DNA of 64,000 nt from Congeria kusceri (lineage: Eukaryota > Mollusca > Bivalvia > Myida > Dreissenidae), in the NCBI GenBank assembly GCA_027627225.1, contig CM051038.1:39654841-39718840 (forward strand), in the 5' to 3' direction. The translations under genes were made by a program, and so were the position numbers. Of the stretch, positions 11,236 to 24,789 are shown in pieces. The notes below the pieces were generated by a model that was given only the letters and a program-made list of their open reading frames with translations, was not told where the DNA came from and searched no databases. Every line of letters starts with the position of its first letter. Position 1 is the first letter of the stretch.

Positions 11236-11980
11236 TAAACAACAACATCATCATAAACAACAATATTTATTTTAAAAAACATCAATATCATCTTCGACAT
11301 CAGACACATATCTCTTCCAACATTATGGATTATCCGCGTTAATGTCATTTCCGAAATGTAGAACATTGCAACTATAATCATATATAAGACATACACTGAA
11401 CAGCACTCCTAACTTGACACTCAAGAAAATGTTATGAAATTGCACAACAATTTAAACAACAACATACGCGTCTATCTGGAAAATTATTTAATTCAATACT
11501 TAATTGATGAGGAAACCAAGGAATTAAAACGACAATCGAAACAAAAATCGCAAAATGCCGCCAACAAATGTGATTGAATAAGAGGAGGCGTGTGACCATA
11601 AATGGAGGAATAATAATCATTATTTCATTTAAAAATGCGTAATATGTATTAAAAACATATTTTAAAAGGCAGATGTAGTGCCTATAAAATGCGAACACTG
11701 TTGTCAGAATATGTTTATTATTTCTTTTAGTGTTTGAGAATAATAATGTACGCATTTGACTTTGACTTCGGCTTCTGTGAATGGACAAACATTCGTTTAA
11801 ATACATTTCATATATTTCGTAAATCTTATTTTAAACAGTCTGAAAACACATTTAATGTCTTCAATCAAATACATGTATCAGATGTCGTGTGTAGCTATTG
11901 GGGTTAAAAGTGTAAGATGGGGAGTCTCGGAAGATGGGGAGTCTCATGTTACGAGATTTAATTAATAAATGAGCAGGTTA
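10916..11980. other. Non-coding stretch with a (CAT)n microsatellite
   Basis: An imperfect CAT/TCA array lies at 11124-11262. The frames across it encode poly-Asp type low-complexity peptide and are not genes. Nothing else recognised. Confidence 0.75.
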
Positions 11981-13572
11981 TGAATTCTTCATTTGTAAAC
12001 CGATGACATAGTTCAAAATGAAAATTAGTTTGCGAAGCGTACGCTGTTACAGTAGATACTCGATTGTGAGATGATATTTGTAGTTAGAAAAAGAACACTG
12101 AGCAAGTACTAATTTAGATGGAGATCTTACTTCAAGTATCGTGTGACTTAAACGGGCCAATTTACGATGTGGTTAATTGACAATTTTCAAAATGTTTGAC
12201 ACATATTTCACAACCTGTAGAGTTATATTATAAAGCAGCGAAAAAATGATCCGGATGCAGAACTGTTTTGAACTTGATGTGCCTATGGATACGCTACATA
12301 CAGCGACATTTTGTGTTGAACATCATTACTTTTCGCTTTTACATTCAAACAGTCTGTGATATATTTCACGTACAGTTATTGTCATGGCCTGTAAAAGTTG
12401 AATTTATTTTTAGGAACATGTTACTTAAGCTGACTATTGACCAGTTAATACTAATCAATCAAGGACTGAGTTGACCAATTATGTGTTTATATTTCAGTTG
12501 TAAATAATAGCACATGGTTGCATAATCCAATCAATTTACTTCAAATCCTTGGACAAACAACACGGATTAACAGAAAGGCGGAACGATCTTTGTTCGTCTA
12601 CTAGTTAGTTAAATTGTGTGTCAAGTACATGCGCAATCGTTGACATAGCGCGTGAAAGGGCGGGACTTGTTGATAGTCAACTCTCCACGCTCTCGTCTAG
12701 TCGCTGCAGGTGGCTCAACTTTGTAATGATAAAACCACGAAGACAAGACATAACTGTTTAATATCATTTAGCTGAATGTGGCGTGATACTGTGCTACTTG
12801 TTATGTAAATGATAACTACTAGTATACAGGGCCATGTGATACATGTTTGAACATGTTTAACTGCAATATATCAGTATTTGGAAATAATTTTCGAAATAAA
12901 TATTTATTTCTGTTCAAATGATATGATGAAACCTATTATTTTGTGTTCTTGTTATATAATTGTGTTCTTTACACCGTGCTTTTGCTTTATGCTAGAGGCA
13001 CATATAATGAATTGGTCACATACAATAGTTTGTAAATATTGACATTGATGGCTTGAACTATGTTTGAATGTTTTATTATTTTAAAAAATAAATTATAAAT
13101 TATGATCTTAGGTCACATACTGTAATACACTTTCTATTTACGTAACAATAAAGCTTCGATATAACAGAAACACGACATAGGAACTACATGGAAAACGAAT
13201 CAACCAACGCTTTATACATATGATATTTCACTGTGTAAATGCTATCGTGCTTTGCAAATCAATTTCAGCTGGGAAAACAGGTGCGAAACGTAGCCAATTT
13301 AAGAAAAGGCGTGGTATTGAAATCTTCACCCCTCGCGCATCACAATTCCAGCTACGTCAAATAAAGCTAAGCGCGCCCAACCGGAAGTAATTATTATGAA
13401 ATAAATAGGCAGTTGTCCCGACTCTCCCAAGAGGATATCACTTTGATGTAAAGAAATGTTATTGGAAGGTAAACTAGAAATATTATTTGTATTGTTCCAA
13501 GGCGGTGACCGCAGTTTTATTCATGTGTGTTTTTTGTCTGTGATGTCTTTTTGTGATGTGCTGGGTAGTTAT

Positions 13573-13645
13573 TAGACTGTTGGCGAGCAAGCCAACAAAA
13601 TTTAGTAGTTAGACTGTAGGCGCAAGCCAACAGGATTTAGTAGTT
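13573..13645. repeat. Two tandem copies of about 37 bp
   Basis: tagactgttggcgagcaagc...tttagtagt is followed directly by tagactgtaggcgcaagcc...tttagtagt. It begins a GC-richer patch (13573-13760) that is absent at the matching place in copy 2, so it is probably an insertion of unknown type. Confidence 0.7.
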
Positions 13646-15502
13646 GGGTTCAAAAATCGGTCTTGGGCAAACTACTTCTTTACTCTGCGGGCTACGAGAC
13701 AGTAGATCGATACATTACTGCGCTCCGCTCCTAAGCAGTGAGGCTTTCTGTTGTCGATGCTACTTTCTATGAATAGATGACAAGAAATAGATCCGACTTA
13801 AACACTAATAAACAATAACAATAATCCAGTTGGTACACATCTGCAAGTGAATTCATGTTATGTCAATTCACATATTAGTATGATAGCGTATCTGTTTGTG
13901 TTGTGTACTGGTTAACTGCGTACGTTTTACATCATATTGCGTAAGTTTAACAACAGTGTATGTCATCAGTACATATAGCGGAGCAATTGTAACCACTCAA
14001 TTGACAATTGCTATTGTTTTAATGGAAAAGCATTCTGCTTCTAAACAGAGTTTGAATTTATTATACAAATTTAACTTATTTGTAATTAAATCGGTATTTA
14101 CCGAGCAAAGCGGTTGTGTTAAAAAGCACTGAACATTGATTCGATCATTGGTTTATCGACTATTTTGACCCGTTGTAGATTGACTTGTATGCATATATCT
14201 ATGTTTGCTTTTTAAATCGAATGCACAACAAATATTTGCCTCCCACGAATTGCACAAAATAATGAAGGGAATGTCGTAGATAAATACCATTAAATTAGAC
14301 GCGCGGTATAAGTTTTAATTTGCAAAAAACAGTGGCCTGGATCTCGATTTTCAATTATGTCAAATACCAGCTTATACCAATTTATTGAAGTAGAGTGTAT
14401 AGTTATGTGTTTGGATATTTGTTTTGTAGAAATGATACAACAGACATTTCACCTACTTCAAAAAATGTTTCTTATGATAAAAATACTCTCATAATTCATT
14501 TGCTTTTAGTTGTTTTTTTTTGTCGCCAACTGTCTTTCTACGCTGTCAGCGTTTTGATTTGTCAATTGGTCACTTGCTATTAATTAATGACCTCGGGCTA
14601 CTAATAAGTGTTCTCTTCTGCTGTCGCAACTGGAGTTTCGCTTTGTTTATATTGTACCTCATTGATCTTTAGATATCTCAACTATAATTAAATACATAAC
14701 TGCCCACGGTAATAACATACCATAAAAAAAAAAATCATTTATACAAGCATTATATTTTTAGTGTATTTAGTTCGATAGTTAAAGCAAATTTTATTTTCCG
14801 ATTCTTTAATGCGTTATAATGCTGCGCTTGAAAATTTCGAACATTGTTTTAACATAAATATAAATTATGAAATAAATCCTACATTCAAGAACAAAACAAT
14901 ACCATAATTAAACTGTCACAGCAACAACCAAGATATTGTCATCTCAGAAATATATATCAGTATAAATGATAAAAGTATTCTGTGTCATCAGCAGCAGCAG
15001 CTTAAGAACATGTAGCATTTATTTTTTCCGAAACAACGTCAGCCAATTATCAACGTAAGAAATCCGCATGTCGTTCATTTAAATGCCAAATTTGCAACTC
15101 CGTTCAAATAAAAAAAAACTCTACATTCATCATTTCAATTATTAATTGTTGATATTTTTCTTAAGTGCATTTAATTGAGTTATAAGTGGGTTTCTCAACA
15201 ATCGCTTAAATTGAATGGCTTGACACTAGAACCAAGAGTTCATGCATCGCCAATCTATAATGTTCCAGACACCCCTCTTATCAAGAACGTTGGTTGACAA
15301 ATGTTTAAATAGCAACGCCATACACTCGACTGTTATCCAAATAAAACATTAACTTTGGATGTCAAAATACAAAACCTTTTCTAAAACAGAAATATTAGCA
15401 CTTTTGGATCGTGTCTTTAAGGCAAAACGCAAATCTCATAATTACGACTGTTGTTTACTTTTGCTAACTTTTAATTACTTTCGTCAACTAGTGATGTTTA
15501 GT

Positions 15503-15532
15503 CACGTGCTTGACACGTGATTTTGTCACGTG
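15503..15532. promoter_or_regulatory. CACGTG cluster (three E-boxes)
   Basis: CACGTG at 15503, 15514 and 15527. The first two start 11 bases apart, the same spacing as at 24707/24718 and 44120/44131 in matching segments. CACGTG is the core site of bHLH-ZIP factors such as USF, MITF/TFE and Max. Regulatory use is an inference. Confidence 0.45.
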
Positions 15533-15699
15533 ATAACGAAACAACGAAAACAAACACTAATCTACGTCAGTTTTAAACCAAGTTTAGGCTAATTATAACA
15601 ATGTCAATTTTATATTCTGTTTATTCTGTTTATATACAGGGGTGTATTTTCCGTTTGGTTACAGAATGGCAAACAGCATCACACTTTTATATGTTAAGG

Positions 15700-18480
15700 T
15701 AGTACAACTCTCTAATCATTTCCCGCGTGTTTTTTTTTCTAAGATCGGCCGATATCGGTGACTGTCGGAAAATTTCGTTACCCAGTTCGTCATATTCCCG
15801 TTTGGTTCCGATTCTTGTCGAACACATACTATTTTTTATATAAGTACATTCTTTTATATAATCACATTATTTTATACATTTAAGTATCATATATATACTT
15901 CTGACGAAATGAAAACAGATAAATATATTGACATAATGAAAAATTGAGAAACCGAAAGTCACATATTTTTCGTGGTATAAACAAAAACACCTGTGAAAGG
16001 AAAAAATATAATACGAGCAAAAAGGGAATGCTTACTGCAAGAAAATCGGAGCCATATAAATAACCGTCACCCGATCGTACATATGATGAACCAGCTTAAA
16101 TCCTGAAAATAATGAGATGAAACACATGTAAGTAAGACAAGAAATTGAAAGAATTGTATTGTTATTCTGAAATTTCTGAATATATTAATATTTGTCTATA
16201 AAATCAGAACGTAATTCATATGAGGATAATGTGATGCTTTTTCATTTCAATGCTTGAACTCGGACATTGTATTGCTTAAATGTACACTTAATATATTTGT
16301 ATAAGTAATATTATTTACATGTATTTGTGTTTGTCGATATATATATATATATATATGAACATACAAGACATGAAGTACATTTATGATGTGTCAGTCCCAA
16401 GACATTTTAATAGTTGGGTATTTCTACTTAATATGTGTGCCATTTTGCTTATGAATGAGTGCACCAGTGTTTCTTCATGATCAGCATACTAATAAGGATC
16501 CATTCAGTAATTACACAGTTTTGACATTAATTTTACCTTACACTGAAAAGTATGGCTTACTAGGTTGGGTTGCACATATACTGGAAAGTGTTGTATGTAT
16601 ATTGTTAAATATGTAGAGGAAAAAAATAAGTTATTGGATTGTTTTAAAATTATTTTTGCAGCTGAAGGAAGATAATTGCTACAAATAATTCGGAATGCTT
16701 CCCTGGGGGTCAAACCTGGTGCCCAGCACAGTAGACGTTTTTCTGACTGAACCAGTTGGTGAAGATGCAGCCTAAATTACCAGCATATACAGCCCCAATT
16801 ACCAGCATAAACATTATTGACATGAAGATGATTGGAAAAAAATATAATAAATAAGACGCTTATTGTTGATGTACGGTGTGTTGTCCCGGAGCTGAAAACG
16901 TTGCATGGTGTGGGTGGCATTTTGTGTACACCCAGAGAACTGAACTTTGAAAAGAAACATTTTTAACTGAAATAATAACTTTTAATTAATATATATTTAG
17001 TTTAACTGGTATAAATGGTGTAATAAACTTAAAAGGCATAATTTATGTCACATTATAATTATTGTTGTGGAATTGCCTAATTATAGCTGTCTATTTTTTA
17101 AGGGATATGATAGTTTTTCTTCACTTTTTCAAAAAGTACACGGCAAAATTGTTTCTAACTTTTTATTTTAGTCAAATATACGTCATAGATGAAAAATAAA
17201 TACAAAGATGTAAGTGAAAAACATACCAGTCCAGGAAAACCAAAATCTTTTAGACAACAGATTATTTTATCTGTTCTGTCAGCTTCAAGTTTATGCTGAG
17301 CTACCATAGAAAATTGATAAATATCAATATTTTTATCTTCTTTAACGCCTTATGTTGCCTTATTTTATAATCTTCAATCATTACTTGTATAAAAGACACC
17401 AACATTTTGGATACACTTGCAGCTATAATTGAGTTCTGATTTTTTTTTCATCCAAAGGGTAAATGAATTTTGATGAAAAATGGGAAAAAGGGTTGTCCTG
17501 AACATTTTCCCCCCAAAAAAAAATTCATGGAAAGCCACCCTCAAAATTTGTAATAAGATCAGTTTTGTGATACAGATAATGGAAATAATATGTTTATAAT
17601 TAGGTTTGGAATATTGTCCATTACAGTTCTAGTACCTTAACAGCGGGGAAGTGGAAAACGTTTTTTTCTATATTTGAACTCAACATCATTTTTAACGCGA
17701 CACTTACAAAATTCGCGATCAAATGGTTAAGTTTCAGGAAAATATTAACCTATGTCCGACAATTATTTCGATAATATAAGTGTCTGCCTGTACGATTTAT
17801 AATCTATTTCATACACCAATTTGGAAAAAAGGAAAAACCAAACGCATTAAAGCAATCAGTCGAAATTCAAAATTCGCAAAAGGCTTCGATCATAGTCCAG
17901 ACTACTTTTAAACTATTGTTTAGCGTTTGGACGTTCATCTAAGAAAAAAACTGTGATGATATTAAAGTATGTCTTCTTTCATTTCCCTTTGGATTTGCAC
18001 ACAAAACACGGAAACCGTTAACCTCCAACCCCAACGTTAAATACGTTAGTGAGCATCTGTAGGACCAAATATATAAGCGAAATGCAAAATCTTCGAATCT
18101 GGTTGAAATGACAAAGGTATCCGATGCTAAATAAGCGCTTATCAAAACTTAATGATTTTTGTTTCTTTTGTTTTTAATGTATGGACACATAGGTCTAATA
18201 ATAATTAAGTTCCTAACTATTCACAAAGACAAACCACCAATGCGCACATTATTGTTCTTAAAACATAACGTAACAATCATCTAGATGCCCATGACGTACG
18301 ACTAATGATTAACTAGATGACTAAGGGAATTTGGATCAAACAAAAATAGTGAAGTATGGGAACATGTGTAATGGGAAAAGGACAATCTGGAAGAGCAATC
18401 TGCATAAACTGACACTTAAAATGACCTAGTATTATGCAAGTACTTTCAATAATTACTATCTTCATAAAAAGGACGGCACC
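15700..18480. other. Non-coding stretch
   Basis: AT-rich. It holds an (AT)n run at 16337-16356 and a tRNA-like SINE remnant near 16690-16760. 16975-17150 is an inverted match of 20985-21165. No convincing gene. Confidence 0.7.
16690..16765 (-). mobile_element. tRNA-derived SINE remnant
   Basis: On the minus strand caccaactggttcagtcag resembles an A-box region and aggtttgacccccaggga contains a B-box-like GGTTTGACCCC at the right distance. No clean ends or A-tail were found. It could be a chance match. Confidence 0.35.
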
Positions 18481-18484
18481 GTTG

Positions 18485-18815
18485 TTCATTAGTTTTCCTC
18501 AAATTAATTATCCAAAATAAGAACAACTCTTTTTATTTGTATTTCCGGATCAAAGGCGATTAATTACAGAGTGTGTTCGATTAACGGTAACCTTGCGACA
18601 CATATCAACAACAGCTGTGTCCGGATTTCATAGAGTGCTCCAGTTAATGTTGTAGAGGACAATAATATGGACTTGTCCCGCTGATGTGACGTCAACCAAA
18701 ACTACTTGGCACAAAAGCGATGACCCCAGTTTAAATCACCCATGCGTTTTTCTCACGTTTTTCGTACTGCATGCAGTGCTGCATTGGCTTAAGTCACTTG
18801 CCTAAAAAAGGATAA
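18485..18815 (+). repeat. CRE-containing block, inverted partner at 62625-62970
   Basis: Matches the reverse complement of 62745-62970 over about 230 bases, including ccggatcaaaggcgatta, a gcgacac...caacagctg tract and atggacttgtcc followed by tgacgtcaacca. TGACGTCA is a full cAMP response element. A gtcacttgcctaaaaaagga tract at 18790-18810 corresponds to a similar tract on the minus strand at 62625-62655. Confidence 0.7.
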
Positions 18816-19560
18816 TTAAATAAGGGGTTTCTACCGTTAATGGGATTAGAGTTTCTTAACTGGTATATATAGAGATTAAAACACGGTTGCCACTTGACTT
18901 GAGAGTAAAATCACGCAGAAACCATAAAACTATTGCTCTAAATACTCAGATAGAATACTCAGCCAAGCATATAAGTAGCCACCCCGTCATCAATTGCAAT
19001 ACCAGTAGACATACATTTCTATGAGACAGTAAACGATGTGCATATGTCACTGAGGCATCAATACAATCATTGATAAAAATAACGTAAATGAGAACTATAA
19101 TATATGAATTTTATCAAGCAGTTCGCCACATATGAACTGACCATTTGTATTTATTACGAATTAACATATTTATTTGATCAATGTATTCCATCGCAGTTAA
19201 AGTGACAGGATGTATTTCATAATAAATGGATTCAAATTAACAAAGTCTATAGCATGTCATATGTCCATTTGTCAGGCATTCTTACAAAAACTAAACACAA
19301 ACATTTGCATAAAGCATTTAATTGAAATAATCAGGCGTCATCTAAGACATAGCTTTTATCTTCTAAAATTCCATACAATTTGATTGAAATGCCTAAATAC
19401 AAGCAGTTAATGCGATTCAGAGATTTTATATGTTATATGACCAAAATGACATATCCGATTATAATCAACACTGATCATAAGTTTTAAATTGCATTCAGTT
19501 GTCCAAACAAATGATTAATTTATTATTAATCATATTAATATTCACATGTGTTATCTTTTT

Positions 19561-19996
19561 TAACCGTAAACTCACTGTCGATCTCGATTGATCAAACAAA
19601 ATTGATTTGTTTTCGATCGACCTTTCATAGATCATTCAGCCTCCCCATATTGCCAATTAATGAAAACTTCTCATTCAAAAAGGTCAACTAGAAGATTCGT
19701 CAATCATATCTTGAAAAAAATGAATGGGTTAATTACAAATCCGTTAATTACACCGCTATCAACGTTTTTCTATGCGTCTTATAAATATTTCAAACCGCAC
19801 AAGATTCAAAAGAGCCTCAGGAAAACAAACACCTGTGGGTGATTTAAAAGAAATTACGACGACTGCAACCGTTGTATTAGTATGGGTAATTAAGTCTTAG
19901 AAATGAGAAGTCAGACGAAACCCGCGATGTTGTCTAAGAGGCAAACGAGGGCAAACACATTTGATTCAGCAATTACGCCAATATGCCAATGAGCCA
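19561..19996 (+). repeat. Conserved block R, copy 2 (forward)
   Basis: Same landmarks as 7556-7953 and extends further at the left (taaccgtaaactcac). A 60-codon ATG frame at 19660-19842 ends in PHKIQKSLRKTNTCG; only its last 18 codons are kept in the 7.6-kb copy and the frame is broken in the other two, so I do not call it a gene. Confidence 0.8.
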
Positions 19997-20350
19997 TGAA
20001 TGTCATGAGCAGAAAGGTTGAAAATTATGTCCGTATTTTAGAATATAAAATTCCTAGCTTTTAATGTGTTTACTATATTGCAACTTATTCGTTCTTACAT
20101 ATGCAAATAAGTCGTTACATATCTTATTTGCGCTTCTAATATACGTTTTACTACCAAGAATGTGTATACGTAATGCTGTAGACTGAATATAATGGCTGAA
20201 TATTAATGAATTTGTGTGATAGGCCGTTGTCGAATGATAATAAAGATGTTTTAGTGATTTTTATAATATTGAATGGTAAAATTGGCCAGTTCGTGCGAAG
20301 ACGGAGAGATTAATCCAAAATGAAATAATTAGGTGATATTTCTTTGCCTT

Positions 20351-20607
20351 TTGCTTAAGGTAGTTTAACTGTTATGTACAATATTTCAAACCTATTTTTA
20401 CAAAGTATTTCGATTATCAGTTATACATCACTGTTCTTATTACACATTGTAAAGGTGGCTGTGCATGCAGAACAACGCCTATTGCTAAGGTAGTTCAACT
20501 GTTATGTACCATATTTCAAAGCTGATATTACAAAGTATTTCAATTATCTGTATTACATCACTGTTCTTATTACACATTCTAAAGCCTGCTGTGCATGCAA
20601 AACAACA
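20351..20607. repeat. Two tandem copies of about 130 bp
   Basis: ttgcttaaggtagtttaact at 20351 and attgctaaggtagttcaact at 20481 open two copies that both end in ctgtgcatgcaRaacaac. Non-coding. Confidence 0.85.
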
Positions 20608-21377
20608 AACATTTGTTTTGAAAAGTGTTTATCTTCATAAAAACCCCTTTTTGCAGTTTTCTTCAATATTCATTCACCGCCATGAATGAAAAAAAAAAAA
20701 CTAAAAACTATAGTTGCAACAACATCCACAACTGTGTGTTAAGTATACATTATATGAGGATTGAATAATTTTGAATAATACAATATTAGACACCAAAAAA
20801 GATAAGCATATTGATATGTATTCATTTTCTAGGATAGCTCAGCATAAACTGACCGAAACCAGAACATAATTTGTAGATTGAAAGAAGTTGACTTTCCTGG
20901 AAATATATGGGTATTCGTTTGATTTTTATTTACTTTTATTTACAACGTTTATTTAATTAAAATAAACAGTAAAACTCAAATCCATCGTGTTATTTGTAAA
21001 AACAAATGAAGAAAAACTAACATGCACGTTCAAAATTTCACAGATTTTTTTTTTAATTCCATGTCAATAATTATCAAACCTGGCATAAAATGTGCCATTT
21101 AAGTTTTTACACAATTTACACCAGTTAAACTTAATATATAAGACAATTTAATAATTATTTGTGTGATTTTTATTATTTTTTATTTTTCAACATTGACATA
21201 CAATTTTCATAAGTATTGGACGTGATATAACATGTACATGTATTTCTTTCCATGACCGGGATAAGAAGAGCTTGGAACTTTCTGGAGCGCGAGGCGAAAC
21301 GAAAACGCGTTTTGCGGTCGACCTCACGATGCGGTTAAAGCCTCACGATACTTATATTCTTCCTGTGTAAATACGTT
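20608..21377. other. Non-coding stretch
   Basis: AT-rich. 20985-21165 is an inverted match of 16975-17150. A GC-richer patch at 21240-21345 shows no readable gene. Confidence 0.65.
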
Positions 21378-21582
21378 TACTGTAGCCTCATTTTATTTCG
21401 CGGTGGCCTTATTTATACGTATTTCACAATCCCAACATGTGACATTTACGACATCGCGTACAGGATCTTTTTGCATGATTATTAGAAAAATGAAAAATGC
21501 GCGAACTTAAGACAGAGTAAATTGGCCATATTCCAAGAATTAGCGAAATTTCCACACCGCGAAATAAAATGATTTGACAGTA
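21378..21582. mobile_element. Short MITE with TACTGT...TTTATTTCGCGG terminal inverted repeats
   Basis: Left end tactgtagcctcattttatt plus tcgcggtgg (21378-21406); right end is its inverse with a few changes (21552-21582). About 205 bp, no coding capacity. Target duplication not clear, possibly TA. Confidence 0.7.
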
Positions 21583-22302
21583 TATACATGTATCAATGTG
21601 TGCACAGGTTACTTTCTGATTAACTGAAATAAAACGCTTCGCTATAAATATTCATTATTGTTAGATAAAGGAGTTACAACGCCTCGTTCACTTAGCTTCA
21701 ACTTCCTGATGTTCTGCTTCACAAGTGCTACCTATCTCCTGTTTTACCGATGTCTGAAGCACGCCTGTGCAAAAGGCGGCTACTTTGGAATGCTTCACGA
21801 GTCTACAAAGCCTTCAGTAGCAATGAGCGGCGAAGCCTACAAAGCCGCTTTACCAGCCAGACTTCTTTTTCAACCTTCAGAACGAAAACGATTTTGAAGT
21901 CACCACAATTCGCAAAAAACAGGCACGTTAATTCGTAACTTAAAATACATTTAAAAAAAGCCCTTAGAAACATTATGTTGTAGTATTGTGAACTATTCAG
22001 AGCTCTAGTTAAAAGCCAGGAGTATCTGGTGGACAAGGACTATCCGGTACTGCGACCTGAATGCTGACCTCTACGCTCGTCATCCTTTACCACCTACTTC
22101 TTGTAACCTATAAATCGCCACCTTTGTATTACAAAGGCCTATCTGCTTCTTTAACGTATGTTAGATAGGCCCTAATGTGACGAAATATTGCATTAAATAA
22201 GATAGTGGGGATTCTTGACTTGAATGTTTTGCTACATTTCCATGTTGTTGTTTTCAGTTGCCCAATTTTGTGCGCTATAAGCACGCAACACGTCGACCTA
22301 TT
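21583..22302. other. Stretch with a GC-richer open patch, function unknown
   Basis: Between about 21658 and 21938 base composition rises and three overlapping frames stay open (79 and 62 codons on plus, 77 on minus). None shows a recognisable domain, and overlapping frames point to composition rather than coding. It may be the remnant of a processed gene or repeat. Confidence 0.4.
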
Positions 22303-22310
22303 TTGTTTAG

Positions 22311-24065
22311 TAGGGATGCAACGGCTAGCACATTTTTGTCGGGTCGGGTCGGGTATCTTTCTTCGGGTCGGGTATTTGCGGGTCGGGTCGGGTATGTTTA
22401 TAAGTAAAAGTACACATCAACGTTGTACCTCTGGAGGGCTGTTCCGATGGGTAAACATTGTTTCTACTTTGCAGATTAGACGATTAATGAACTTATTCTC
22501 GTTTGTGACATGTTCACACAGTTTTGGTGTCAGATTTGGTCCTGCCTAATGAGTTTTAATCATTTCAATATATATTGCATTTATTTTGTTTAACAAACCG
22601 CATTGGGCAGCATCCATCAGTTTCACCGATATCCTTTTTTTAATTGTAATTCTGCTAAACTAGATCAGAATTAAGCTAATTTGCAGAAGGATTAGAGCTA
22701 CAAATATGTTGTGATCGGACATTAGTTCTGTTATACTGTTAGAAAGGAACTATGAAATTTGAACTGTACCTGTTTCCTCAATAGTTATTTTTCACTGGAC
22801 TTTTATCATCAACATTGTTGTTTGTTAAGAATTCTGAGCCGAATAGGGCCCGATTCCTCCAGCTCTAGAGTAAATACATGTATTTTACCACAACATCTCA
22901 TTTTTCCTATTAATGACTTAAGTTTAATGATAAAGAAACCAACACAATTATAAAGCTAAAACTGAAGGGAAAAGATACATTTATACAGATTATTTGTATT
23001 ACAGGATATTTAAGTTCTAAGAAATAAACCTTGATAAAATCTTTGTTTTCAAAAAAAGTATTCTCGTTTCGATAAATACAGGTTTGTTAGGTAAGTTCTT
23101 TGCATAGGTTTTTTGCAGAGGGTTTACGGTAATAATTCAGCAGAAATTAATGCCTGTGCTTATGTATGCATATCTATGCGTTATAAAGGTATTGATTCGC
23201 CATTCGAGGCGTAAATTTGACGGGAAAATATATGGCGCAGAAAAAGGAAAGGATGGATACTGAATAACCACACTCCCAACCGTAAACAGTGTTGTTCGCT
23301 GTAAAAATTTCTTCTTTTCATTAACGATTAATTTGACATTTACTTAGGTTGGGTCATATAAACAACAATCTTCTGAGTTTAAATTCAGTCCCGTTAAACG
23401 CCAATGCACTCTGCCACACCTATTTCCTGAACTTGACGGTTTGAAACTCCTTGGCTTAAAGGCCTAGTTTAATCCTTCTTTATTTGACCCCCCCCCCCTC
23501 CCCCCCCCCAAATATGGGGTATTGTATCCCTGTGTATTGGCATCCTGCTGTGGTCACAGTTTGGACACAGTGTGGCGACTCTTATCAGCTGATATTAATA
23601 CACGACTGAAGAGGAAATAGTGCACTTAGCCATTGCTCAGTCAGCTGACAGAAAAGATTACAGATAATGATAAGACATTTTATGGTGGACCAATTCACAG
23701 AGTGGAATACCTCATGGAGAGGCCAGACATCCTTAAACTAGGCCTTTAAGACGTCCATACAGTTGTGCAGTGGCGTTCGTTCAGCGATACACTCCAATAT
23801 CCAAGAGCGCCATGCAGAATATTTGCTTGTATTTGTAAAATAAACTGTCAAATAGATATATCTATGCCTATTGGGTCTTGGTTTTATTAAATTGTTCAAT
23901 ATGTTTTAGATTAAGAAGAATTTAAGAAAGATAACGATGATTAAAAAGGTTGAATTGCACTATTATTATAATACCCGACCCGAATTTTCCAATGAGAAAC
24001 CGAACTCGAGTTAATTTTTATGGAACCGAGAATGCGGGTATTTTCGGGTATCCGTTGCATCCCTA
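22311..24065. mobile_element. Non-autonomous hAT-like DNA transposon, 1755 bp
   Basis: Terminal inverted repeats TAGGGATGCAACGG at 22311-22324 and its exact inverse CCGTTGCATCCCTA at 24052-24065. The flanks ttgtttag (22303-22310) and ttgtttac (24066-24073) form an 8-bp target duplication with one mismatch, the size typical of hAT. Subterminal GGGTCGGGTCGGGT repeats occur on the left (22340-22400) and the inverse cccgacccg on the right (near 23975), as in hAT subterminal transposase sites. No transposase frame remains. A TTAA-flanked MITE is nested inside at 23460-23745. Confidence 0.9.
23460..23745. mobile_element. TTAA-flanked MITE, nested in the hAT element
   Basis: TIR aggcctagtttaa at the left and ttaaactaggcct at the right, perfect over 13 bp, flanked by TTAA at 23456-23459 and 23746-23749. 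TTAA target sites are typical of piggyBac. The interior contains ctgtggtcacagtttggaca and a poly-C tract at 23487-23510. A second copy lies at 61896-62149. Confidence 0.85.
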
Positions 24066-24706
24066 TTGTTTACTATCATTACTTGTGGTGTACATAAAAG
24101 CATACAGTGATACGTAAAGCCATCAGTTATTGTCATGCCATGTAAATGTTAACATATTTGCTTTGGCGACAGGTAACTTGAAGCCGACTGGTTATTTGCC
24201 CACCAGTTAAATTAAGCGTATGCGCATTTGTTGTCACTGCGCATGAAAAGGCGGGACTTATTGATAAATAGAAAACAGAACCACGCGCTAACTACAATAC
24301 GCAGGTAAATCCCCATTTTAATGGTTAAACCTCGTTGAGAAGTCATAACTTTACAATAAATATCATTTAGCGTGATGCTGCATGATACTTTGTATATAAA
24401 TGATTATGAATGACGGTCATTGTGACATAATATATTTTTATAATTTTCATAAATAATATACTGCTAAATTTAAGACTATTTGAAACAAAAAACAATTAGT
24501 TTCTTCTTGACATGTTACATAGCCCCATACCCCACTGTCACTGACGAACTGTTAATCACGCATTGGCTTATATTGTCAAAATAGAACAAATTAACAAAGT
24601 TATATTTACACATTAGAATGAAGTTGTTGCAAAACGCAAATATTATAATTAAATAATATTGTTTGTTTTGTCAACTAGTAATTAGTTTAATCAACATGTG
24701 TCCATT

Positions 24707-24723
24707 CACGTGCTGGACACGTG
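24707..24723. promoter_or_regulatory. Paired CACGTG E-boxes, 11-bp period
   Basis: CACGTG at 24707 and 24718 (cacgtgctggacacgtg). Same spacing as in the matching segments at 15503 and 44120. Confidence 0.45.
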
Positions 24724-24789
24724 ATGGCTGTGTAACGAATGAACATCACGTTAGTTTCAAACCAAATTGATTAAGGCTAATTACATTGT

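Noticed and set aside
11031..11396. 121-codon minus-strand frame
   Set aside because: The middle is a CAT microsatellite giving Asp runs; the flanking residues show no domain.
19660..19842. Basic 60-residue peptide in block R
   Set aside because: The frame is broken in the other R copies, so it is not a conserved gene.
21658..22036. Small protein genes in the GC-richer patch
   Set aside because: Three frames on two strands are open at once and none has a recognisable motif or a duplicate to test.
22340..22400. Telomere-like GGGTCGGGTCGGGT tract
   Set aside because: Only a few units, inside hAT ends and mirrored at the other end, so subterminal transposon repeats explain it.
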